Positions 1 through 4,286 of a stretch of DNA of 5,992 nucleotides are shown here, in pieces. The stretch is from CAZVCG01 sp964649675. Its GTDB lineage: Bacteria > Pseudomonadota > Alphaproteobacteria > UBA9219. The stretch is from positions 1 through 5,992 of the forward strand of contig CAZYPX010000111.1 of the NCBI GenBank assembly GCA_964649675.1. The letters are read 5' to 3'. Numbering within the stretch: the stretch's first letter is position 1; each line of letters begins with the position of its first letter. A program made the position numbers and the translations under genes. The notes under the pieces were generated by a model, which was not told the origin of the DNA, did not search any database, and saw only the letters and a list, made by a program, of their open reading frames with translations.

Positions 1-1
1 A

Positions 2-598
2 GCGCGAGGCATGAGCTTGCAGCAGGTGGCTGAAGCCGTCGGCACGAACAAAAGCCAGATCGACAAGCTTGAACGCGGCGAACGTCGCCTGACCGTCGAA
101 TGGATGGTGCGGATCGGGCGGGCCTTGGACTGCGACCCCCGCGACCTTATGAATATGGAAAAATGGTCGGCCCCCGTCCGCTCTCAAACCCGGCCCTGCA
201 AAACAGCGATCGCGGCGACGGTACCCGTCTTATCGGCGGCGCGCGGCGGCAAGGATCAGCAAATGTTTCTTTCGGACGGGCCTATCGACCAAGCGCCCCG
301 CCCACATTACATGGCCGAAACCAAGGGCGCGTACGCTATCTATGTCGTCGGAAATTCGATGGCCCCCATGTACCGCCCCCGCCAATTGCTGTTCATCAAC
401 CCTTATAAGCCGCCTGTGGCAGGATCGGGCGTCGTCATTACGAAACGCAACGGCGCCGTCCTTATCAAGGAGTTCGTCAGGCAAAAAGCGGGCATGATCG
501 TCGTGCGCGAATACAACCCCGCGAAACGCGATTTCCCAATCCCCACGGCGGAGATTGACACGGTGCACGCCGTTGCCGGAGCCCAAGAACCCGCTTAA
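2..598 (+). CDS. XRE-family repressor with S24/LexA-like C-terminal domain (5' end outside window)
   Basis: This is probably a DNA-binding transcriptional repressor of the phage-repressor/LexA-like type. An N-terminal helix-turn-helix (QQVAEAVG...QIDKLERGER, about residues 4-46 from the first visible Met) is followed by a linker and an S24 peptidase-like domain (about 100-190). That domain has the G-N-S-M signature, with candidate nucleophile Ser116, and a candidate general-base Lys153 in LIKEF. The frame stays open to the left edge, and the codons before the first ATG (position 11) read Ala-Arg-Gly. This matches the usual 'xxARGMSLQQVA' first helix of XRE domains, so the true start almost certainly lies upstream and Met11 is internal. 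In this family, self-cleavage or ligand-triggered inactivation relieves repression; the targets cannot be told from here. No clear Ala-Gly cleavage site was identified. It converges on the minus-strand gene ending at 633. Confidence 0.88.
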   Translation, partial: ARGMSLQQVAEAVGTNKSQIDKLERGERRLTVEWMVRIGRALDCDPRDLMNMEKWSAPVRSQTRPCKTAIAATVPVLSAARGGKDQQMFLSDGPIDQAPRPHYMAETKGAYAIYVVGNSMAPMYRPRQLLFINPYKPPVAGSGVVITKRNGAVLIKEFVRQKAGMIVVREYNPAKRDFPIPTAEIDTVHAVAGAQEPA

Positions 599-632
599 GC
601 TTCCCGCGTTTTTCAGGCGATTTCCTTGAATT

Positions 633-1031
633 TTAGCAAGATTTAGGCGTTTCGGCCGGAATCTGATCGACAAGATAACGTATGGCGTCGTCGTAACGCT
701 CGGACGGCAGGCATGAAACGTTCGGAATATTGAAACGGTCCGCAAACCGACGTTCAACATTGAAGGTATGATGCTTGGTCATATGCGCGACATACGTGAT
801 CAACGCGGCGATGGAGGTCAACTCGTGCTCGTTCAGGGCGGGCTTGGCGTCAAAATCGTGGGCCATCCATTCGCGCACGGGATAGGTCTCGCGACCGTCT
901 TGTGCCTTATGAACTTCGCCGTGCAGCGCGCCGCCCGAAAAAAGCGGATCGTTCACAGGATTTTTCTCTTTGGTTTGACGCGTGCGCTTGCGTTGAGGCG
1001 CGGATTTTGAAGTGCGTCGCGGAGCTTTCAT
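633..1031 (-). CDS. Hypothetical protein, 132 aa, basic N-terminus
   Basis: I do not recognise the family. The first 25 or so residues are strongly basic (Lys/Arg-rich, low complexity), which suggests a disordered nucleic-acid-binding or tail segment. The remainder looks like a small soluble helical domain: an amphipathic stretch around residues 66-90 with a His pair (THHTF), then FADRFNIP and a final helix (YDDAIRYLVDQIP). There is no signal peptide or membrane segment. The ATG at 1031 is supported by AGGGA eight bases upstream (plus-strand 1040-1044), and this start chooses the minus strand over a competing plus-strand reading frame at 768-1010. The gene converges on the S24 repressor with a gap of about 34 bases and has no obvious operon partner. 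It could be a phage or mobile-element accessory protein, given the repressor next door, but that is only inference from position. Confidence 0.7.
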   Translation of the reverse strand: MKAPRRTSKSAPQRKRTRQTKEKNPVNDPLFSGGALHGEVHKAQDGRETYPVREWMAHDFDAKPALNEHELTSIAALITYVAHMTKHHTFNVERRFADRFNIPNVSCLPSERYDDAIRYLVDQIPAETPKSC

Positions 1032-1039
1032 ATGAAAAA

Positions 1040-1044
1040 TCCCT
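1040..1044 (-). promoter_or_regulatory. Ribosome binding site for the 132-aa gene
   Basis: On the minus strand AGGGA lies eight bases before the ATG at 1031, in an otherwise A/T-only leader. It is the main support for this gene and its start. Confidence 0.55.
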
Positions 1045-1126
1045 AAAAAATATAGATAGAAACAATAAAAACGGAAAATATTAAGCTAAAACGTTCATAT
1101 AAAATAAGAAAATGTTAAAAGCGAGG

Positions 1127-1142
1127 GCCGACCCCTGTTGGC
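1127..1142. repeat. Small hairpin, 6-bp stem with CCCT loop
   Basis: GCCGAC (1127-1132) pairs with GTTGGC (1137-1142) with one G-U wobble across a four-base loop. It is a GC-rich island in an A/T-rich spacer and is followed closely by other short dyads. It is compatible with a structured RNA or an operator; strand and function are unknown. Confidence 0.35.
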
Positions 1143-1189
1143 AGAGACCCTAAATAAGGGCTATAAGTCGACCCCTTTTCTATATACCT

Positions 1190-1223
1190 ACCAAAAAGAG
1201 GGAAGTAAATACCTTTTTTTGGT
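1190..1223. repeat. Inverted repeat, 12-bp stem, 10-base loop
   Basis: The left arm at 1190-1201 (A, CC, five A, GAGG) pairs with the right arm at 1212-1223 (CC, seven T, GGT), giving 12 pairs with a single G-U. The ten-base loop is GAAGTAAATA. It is the longest dyad in the spacer. It may be an RNA 3' end or a protein-binding site. It is not a standard terminator, because the T run lies inside the stem rather than after it. Confidence 0.5.
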
Positions 1224-1347
1224 TGCCCACAACTTTTTTACATGATATGCATTTTTAACCAATTAATGAAATGTTGTTAACGTGCGCACAGGTAAAAACG
1301 CACAAAAAATATCTTGAAAGTAATCAATTTCTTGAAAACAGTGGCGG

Positions 1348-1387
1348 AAAAACGTTAGGAGACTAGCGGACATGTTGAAACGTTTTT
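1348..1387 (+). promoter_or_regulatory. 9-bp inverted repeat enclosing a ribosome binding site and ATG
   Basis: AAAAACGTT (1348-1356) and AACGTTTTT (1379-1387) are perfect reverse complements separated by 22 bases. The spacer contains AGGAG (1357-1361) and the ATG at 1372. Each arm also contains the self-complementary hexamer AACGTT. It could be an operator for the downstream HTH regulator acting on its own promoter, or an RNA stem presenting the leader's start region in its loop. Both roles are inference. Confidence 0.45.
1357..1361 (+). promoter_or_regulatory. Shine-Dalgarno AGGAG of the leader ORF
   Basis: AGGAG lies ten bases upstream of the ATG at 1372. It is the only good ribosome binding site near the start of the regulator gene, and the regulator's own ATG at 1404 has only a weak GAGTGA-like sequence upstream. 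This suggests the leader ORF, not the regulator directly, is the primary initiation site. Confidence 0.4.
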
Positions 1388-1410
1388 GCAGAGTGACTCT
1401 AAAATGGTGA
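1372..1410 (+). CDS. Putative 12-codon leader ORF upstream of the regulator
   Basis: The frame reads MLKRFCRVTLKW and stops with TGA at 1408-1410. That stop overlaps the region of the regulator's ATG at 1404-1406, in another frame. A good Shine-Dalgarno (1357-1361) precedes it, while the regulator's own ATG lacks one. The arrangement is consistent with translational coupling, with ribosomes finishing the leader and restarting at 1404. The peptide itself is basic and shows no known attenuation pattern. It could be a chance ORF; confidence is modest because only position and the ribosome binding site support it. Confidence 0.35.
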   Translation: MLKRFCRVTLKW

Positions 1411-2066
1411 TTAGCGCCGCCCAATTACGCGCCGCAAGGGGCTTGCTGGACTGGACAAGGGCCGATTTGGCGCGAGCCTCGGGCCTGTCACCCGAAACGA
1501 TCAAAAACATCGAGCACGGGATCTTCAAGCCAACGGAAGCAACGACGCAGGCGATTGTGAATACGTTTGAGATTAACAACGTGGCTTTTACGGATAACGA
1601 TGGTGTAAAAAAAAGCGAGAGCTTGTTGAAAACGTTTAGTGGACCTTCGGGATACATAGGTTTTCTTGAAGACATTATGGAGACAATGAAAGACGGCGGA
1701 AAAACATGCCAGTTTAACTTTAGCGACTCTATAATCTCAACACATGGCGGCGCGCATCTCGACAAGTACAATGAAGCCATGCAGTCGATTCCAAATCTGG
1801 AATCACGCTGCTTGGTTCCTGAAGGAGACACCTTTTTTCCTGTCAAGCACTGCGCGTATAGGTGGTTAAAAAAAGCGAGTAATACTTCAATACCTTATTA
1901 TCTGTACGGCAATAAAATCGCTATGCTCGCAAGTGCGCCAGAACAGGAAATGCAGTGGGTGGTTATTTGTTCGCCTTCACTGGCGGCAGCCCACCACAAG
2001 CAGTTTGACAAATTCTGGGGTGAATCGCTTCCAATAATAAATAAAAAAGCTCAACTTACTAGCTAG
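1404..2066 (+). CDS. XRE-type HTH transcriptional regulator with C-terminal sensor-like domain
   Basis: This is a likely DNA-binding regulator of 220 residues. The helix-turn-helix covers about residues 5-60 (AAQLRAARGLLDWTRADLARASGLSP then ETIKNIEHG, read as two pieces). The C-terminal half (about 80-206) is a separate domain of the kind I recall in alphaproteobacterial XRE regulators. Visible hallmarks are a PEGDTFF segment, an AYRW motif, a YLYGNKIA strand and the ending SPSLAAAHHKQFDKFWG. I infer a ligand-sensing or dimerisation role; the ligand is unknown. I chose ATG 1404 because the family usually begins just before AAQLRAAR. A TTG at 1386 would add six residues. Start choice is uncertain because no strong ribosome binding site precedes 1404. 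The GNAT gene follows after 12 bases, so the pair is probably cotranscribed and perhaps autoregulated. Codons are more A/T-rich than in the flanking genes. Confidence 0.85.
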   Translation: MVISAAQLRAARGLLDWTRADLARASGLSPETIKNIEHGIFKPTEATTQAIVNTFEINNVAFTDNDGVKKSESLLKTFSGPSGYIGFLEDIMETMKDGGKTCQFNFSDSIISTHGGAHLDKYNEAMQSIPNLESRCLVPEGDTFFPVKHCAYRWLKKASNTSIPYYLYGNKIAMLASAPEQEMQWVVICSPSLAAAHHKQFDKFWGESLPIINKKAQLTS

Positions 2067-2078
2067 AGAACGCTATAA

Positions 2079-3254
2079 ATGATTGCTATAAACAATTACG
2101 GCCAAGAAGAATATTTTCACCCCCCTGGTTTTACAGGACTGGACGGGGCAAAGTATAAGCTTGTGCGTTTTTCGGAAAACGAGTTGCATATAAACGCCGT
2201 AAAAGAGCATATGCGCCAACAGGCTAAAGCCCACGGTCTCGCATTTCCCGACGGAACTATAAAGCCATTAACGGAGACACTAGTTAACGGAAAATGCTCG
2301 GCCGTCATTTGCATACGAACGCCTAAAAAACAAGAAGAAAAAGAAAAAGCCGTAGCCCTGATGACGTATACACGGGACATCTCGAACCAAGGCGAAATCA
2401 ACTTTTTGGAAGACATCGTTGTAAGCGAGGAATATCGCAATCAGAGAATAGGCACAAAATGCCTGAGCAGTTTCATAATTTATACTAAATGGGAAGGAAA
2501 AGACGGCTTTCGCCTTCATACAAAATCAGACAACACGTTTGGCATCCAGCTGTTCAATCGTTTTGGCAATACCGTTTTTAAGCCTCTCCCACCGATCATG
2601 GAGCTGCCGCGCGAATGTGTGACATGGCCCGAGAATGTAAAATCCTTTGGTTCAAAATTTGAGGGTCTTGACAGAAAGGAGTTCACCCAAACGCTTGACA
2701 TTCTAATGACACAGATGAACTGGTCAAATACGGGATTGTTACATGACATCAGCGGTGGAAAAATCGAAGGCGCTGAAGGCCTTGTCTGTTATGATAAAGC
2801 CAATAACGTCACTGGCGTAGCGCTAACATGCACAGGCTTTAGCACCATTGACTGCACAACGAACACGCACATCAATACCATTGCATCAAATAATTTGAGC
2901 GAAGATATCCCGAGGCTCATCCAAGCTATTAAGTTTCGCCATAAACAAGCAGGGCGTATGGGAAGCGCCCTAATAGATTTCCGCGACAACTGTCATGCCG
3001 TTCAGAACCGTCTTCAAACTCTGGCCGAAAGATCAGGGGCGAAATCCATCCAGCGCGCAGGATCAGAGATGGTCGCCGGCGCTCTTGGCGGAGACGCATT
3101 CAAGAACAATGCCTATAATATTGCAGTCGCTTCGCTGGATTTAATAGAAAAAAACGTTTTTTCTGATGAGGCTGTTGTTCAGCGTTATGTTGACCCTTTG
3201 CCTATTCCTTCCGGAAAACGCTCATCATCCCACCTCCAGTTTCAGCACACGTAG
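2079..3254 (+). CDS. GNAT-family N-acetyltransferase, probable tandem GNAT
   Basis: This is a predicted cytosolic acetyltransferase using acetyl-CoA, with unknown substrate. Residues about 26-170 form a GNAT domain. A strand (LEDIVVSEEY, 110-119) leads into the CoA pyrophosphate-binding loop RNQRIGTK (120-127), then a helix and the motif B-like NTFGIQLFNRFG (152-163). Residues about 215-330 look like a second, degenerate GNAT fold: the strands GVALTC and INTIAS, a helix, then ALIDFRDNCHAVQNRLQTLA followed by ERSGAKSI. A clear RxxGxG loop is missing there. At 391 residues it is roughly twice a single GNAT. The ATG at 2079 has a weak GAGAA upstream and lies 12 bases after the regulator's stop, so coupling is likely. 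Its last ten codons overlap the hypA end on the opposite strand. Codon use is A/T-rich like the regulator, suggesting the two arrived together. A toxin-like or metabolite-modifying role is possible but unsupported. Confidence 0.8.
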   Translation: MIAINNYGQEEYFHPPGFTGLDGAKYKLVRFSENELHINAVKEHMRQQAKAHGLAFPDGTIKPLTETLVNGKCSAVICIRTPKKQEEKEKAVALMTYTRDISNQGEINFLEDIVVSEEYRNQRIGTKCLSSFIIYTKWEGKDGFRLHTKSDNTFGIQLFNRFGNTVFKPLPPIMELPRECVTWPENVKSFGSKFEGLDRKEFTQTLDILMTQMNWSNTGLLHDISGGKIEGAEGLVCYDKANNVTGVALTCTGFSTIDCTTNTHINTIASNNLSEDIPRLIQAIKFRHKQAGRMGSALIDFRDNCHAVQNRLQTLAERSGAKSIQRAGSEMVAGALGGDAFKNNAYNIAVASLDLIEKNVFSDEAVVQRYVDPLPIPSGKRSSSHLQFQHT

Positions 3255-3467
3255 GGCGGAGTCGGCGGTACGGGTGAATTCGAGGGCGGCGCCGTCGGCA
3301 ATCGTGCCTTTAACCACCAGAGGAAAGCAAAAAGCCAAAGCCTCCTCGCTCGCGCAGGATTGAGCGCCAAGCGCCACGGTCACTGTGACAACCCGCGTAA
3401 ACCTTTCTTTTTCCGCCTGTTTTTCGACGATCCTGAGTATGCTTTCGCAAAGCGAGAGTTCGTGCAT
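3225..3467 (-). CDS. hypA: HypA-like hydrogenase nickel chaperone lacking the zinc domain
   Basis: HypA proteins help insert nickel into [NiFe] hydrogenase large subunits, working with HypB. This one has 80 residues; family members usually have about 113-118. The N-terminal part fits well: MHELSLCESIL with the nickel-binding Met1-His2-Glu3, then VTVALGAQSC and SEEALAFCF followed by a GTIADGAALEF stretch. At that point the normal protein enters a zinc domain with two CxxC motifs. Here the sequence goes directly to a tail (ADSALRVLKLEVG) that resembles the normal extreme C-terminus. The loss is therefore internal and in frame, not a simple truncation. A Shine-Dalgarno AGGAGG precedes the ATG by 12 bases. 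It lies downstream of the protease gene in the same direction after a gap of about 230 bases. It may be a functional minimal variant or a decaying gene; another hypA may exist elsewhere. Confidence 0.82.
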   Translation of the reverse strand: MHELSLCESILRIVEKQAEKERFTRVVTVTVALGAQSCASEEALAFCFPLVVKGTIADGAALEFTRTADSALRVLKLEVG

Positions 3468-3479
3468 GCCGGAAACTTT

Positions 3480-3485
3480 CCTCCT
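3480..3485 (-). promoter_or_regulatory. Shine-Dalgarno AGGAGG for hypA
   Basis: A perfect AGGAGG on the minus strand lies 12 bases before the hypA ATG, a slightly long spacing. The spacer includes a GGAAAnTTTCC dyad (3471-3481) that could shorten the effective distance. A strong site argues that the short hypA is still translated. Confidence 0.6.
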
Positions 3486-3486
3486 T

Positions 3487-3512
3487 GAGGACGGTTTCGT
3501 CCCCCCTTTTTT
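3487..3512 (+). terminator. Candidate rho-independent terminator, plus strand
   Basis: GAGGACG (3487-3493) pairs with CGTCCCC (3498-3504) across a GTTT loop, with one wobble, followed by CC and six T. On the plus strand this has terminator form and could stop read-through from the GNAT gene, which ends about 230 bases earlier. On the minus strand the same stem sits just upstream of the hypA ribosome binding site and could affect hypA expression. The stem is short and two C residues separate it from the T run. Confidence 0.35.
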
Positions 3513-3588
3513 AAGAAAAAGAACGTTCCTTCACGGAAAAACGGGCTTTTATGCCGAAAGATTCCCGCTTTTCGGGGGAAAAAGGAAT

Positions 3589-3603
3589 GTTCCGTATCGG
3601 AAC
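3589..3603. repeat. Perfect 6-bp hairpin GTTCCG/CGGAAC with TAT loop
   Basis: GTTCCG (3589-3594) and CGGAAC (3598-3603) are exact reverse complements around three bases. It overlaps the adjacent GGAATGTTCC dyad (3584-3593). It could be an operator or an RNA hairpin in the hypA leader. Confidence 0.45.
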
Positions 3604-3620
3604 GCGCGAAACGGGACGCC

Positions 3621-3644
3621 ACCTTCCCCCTTGAACCTTCCCCC
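3621..3644. repeat. Direct repeat ACCTTCCCCC, two copies
   Basis: Two identical ten-base copies at 3621-3630 and 3635-3644 have a 14-base period. On the minus strand this is a purine-rich, G-run sequence shortly after the protease stop. Confidence 0.5.
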
Positions 3645-3697
3645 CACTAAACATCCTCAGGGAAAGCTTCTCATGGGATCGGCCCGCGATCAAGGCG

Positions 3698-4183
3698 TCA
3701 TCCCACGCGAAGACGCTCATCGGCCAAGAACTCGCGCCGCACGTCGTGTTCGACCAGAGCCATAGCCGCGACGACCTCCGGCGACAGGGGCGCGCCGAAC
3801 GCGAAATTCGCGCCCTCGATCCCGAACACGACCAGCCTTTGCGGAAGGCGGCCCAAAAGCCGCGCCAGTTCCACCGCTTCGGCCAGACTGAACAGGTGCG
3901 AGGAATAATTGAAAACGCCCGTGGGGATTTTTTCCCGCGCCGCGTCGATGCGGCGCACCGTTCCGGCGGGCGATCCGGATTTCATAGCGTCCACGACGAC
4001 GGCCAGTTCCGCGCCTTCCCATATATCCATCAGCGAGCCGCCCTCGCCGAAATGCGGCAACACCTCCACGCCCGCCTTTTTCAACGCAGGGTCTTCCGCC
4101 AGCTTTTTCGCCATGACAGGGCCCGCGCCATCGTCGCCGCGGTCGGCATTGCCGACTCCGAGGAAGAGAAGTTTTGAGGACAT
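3698..4183 (-). CDS. [NiFe] hydrogenase maturation protease (M52 family)
   Basis: This endopeptidase is expected to remove the short C-terminal tail of the hydrogenase large subunit after nickel insertion. At 161 residues it is typical of the HyaD/HybD/HycI/HoxW family. The N-terminal signature is GVGNADRGDDGAG (residues 9-21). Candidate nickel-sensing ligands match the family by position: Asp18 (Glu or Asp in relatives), Asp65 in VVVDA and His96 in YSSHLFSL. A typical central segment SGSPAGTVRRID follows Asp65. There is no signal peptide, so it acts in the cytoplasm. It lies 103 bases downstream of the large subunit, its probable substrate, and upstream of hypA. The ATG at 4183 begins MSSKLLFLGVGN, the normal family start; only a weak GGCGGG-like ribosome binding site precedes it. 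Which symbol applies (hycI, hyaD or hoxW type) cannot be settled from this sequence. Confidence 0.93.
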   Translation of the reverse strand: MSSKLLFLGVGNADRGDDGAGPVMAKKLAEDPALKKAGVEVLPHFGEGGSLMDIWEGAELAVVVDAMKSGSPAGTVRRIDAAREKIPTGVFNYSSHLFSLAEAVELARLLGRLPQRLVVFGIEGANFAFGAPLSPEVVAAMALVEHDVRREFLADERLRVG

Positions 4184-4209
4184 ACGAAAGACCCGCCTAC
4201 AAAAACAAA

Positions 4210-4229
4210 AGGCTTGCTTGCATAAGCCT
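4210..4229 (-). terminator. Possible weak terminator or attenuator between large subunit and protease
   Basis: On the minus strand AGGCTT and AAGCCT form a 6-bp stem with an eight-base loop, followed directly by TTTGTTTTTG (down to about 4200). It has the form of a weak intrinsic terminator and could lower protease and hypA expression relative to the subunits. The stem is short, so read-through is likely. Confidence 0.35.
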
Positions 4230-4241
4230 ATGTTTTCTCTT

Positions 4242-4262
4242 CCTCTCCCGCAAGAGGAGAGG
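4242..4262. repeat. Hairpin CCTCTCC/GGAGAGG with CGCAAGA loop
   Basis: CCTCTCC (4242-4248) and GGAGAGG (4256-4262) form a perfect 7-bp stem around CGCAAGA. It resembles the CCTCTCCCGCAAG-type intergenic hairpins dispersed in many proteobacterial genomes. Lying within the operon, it may stabilise the upstream mRNA end or be a dispersed repeat copy. A T-rich run follows on the plus strand only. Confidence 0.5.
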
Positions 4263-4286
4263 TTTATCGCTCTTTTTCTTTTTAAA

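Larger units (their letters stand above)
1045..1371. other. AT-rich intergenic region with hairpins, no convincing gene
   Basis: This divergent intergenic region separates the minus-strand 132-aa gene from the plus-strand regulator unit. No reading frame with protein-like character was seen. It must hold promoters for both directions, but I could not assign -35/-10 pairs with confidence. A TTTACA at 1237-1242 has only a weak -10-like sequence at an unfavourable spacing. Structured elements include a small hairpin at 1127-1142, a short CCCT/AGGG dyad at about 1147-1160, and a 12-bp stem at 1190-1223. Also present are an 8-bp perfect palindrome GTGCGCAC at 1282-1289 and GTTAAC at 1276-1281. A repeated word, YCGACCCCT, occurs at 1128-1136 and 1168-1176. 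Confidence 0.6.
3468..3697. other. Intercistronic spacer hypA-protease with repeated dyads
   Basis: This 230-base gap is unusually long for neighbouring genes of one operon. No convincing gene was seen; a 69-codon minus-strand frame (3511-3720) lacks a ribosome binding site. Dyads recur: GGAAACTTTCC (3471-3481), GAACGTTC (3521-3528), GGAATGTTCC (3584-3593) and the hairpin GTTCCG-TAT-CGGAAC (3589-3603). A ten-base direct repeat ACCTTCCCCC occurs at 3621-3630 and 3635-3644. The spacer may hold a hypA promoter or regulator sites; no -35/-10 pair could be assigned. Confidence 0.5.

Noticed and set aside
11..13. ATG at 11 as the start of the S24 repressor
   Set aside because: The preceding Ala-Arg-Gly codons fit the first helix of the XRE domain, so the gene begins outside the window.
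230..760. A 176-codon minus-strand frame spanning the S24 repressor end and the 132-aa gene
   Set aside because: It overlaps two better-supported genes, and its translation shows no domain-like pattern.
1032..1371. CRISPR array or tRNA in the hairpin-rich spacer
   Set aside because: There are no regularly spaced repeats of suitable length and no cloverleaf. The dyads are short and unlike each other.
1032..3254. Insertion sequence or transposon carrying the regulator-GNAT pair
   Set aside because: No transposase, no terminal inverted repeats at the composition borders, and no target-site duplication were found.
3511..3720. A 69-codon minus-strand frame between the protease and hypA
   Set aside because: It overlaps the protease end by 23 bases, has no ribosome binding site, and its translation looks random.
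3385..3765. A 126-codon plus-strand frame across hypA, the spacer and the protease end
   Set aside because: It is antisense to HypA and protease coding sequence and crosses the spacer without any recognisable protein character.
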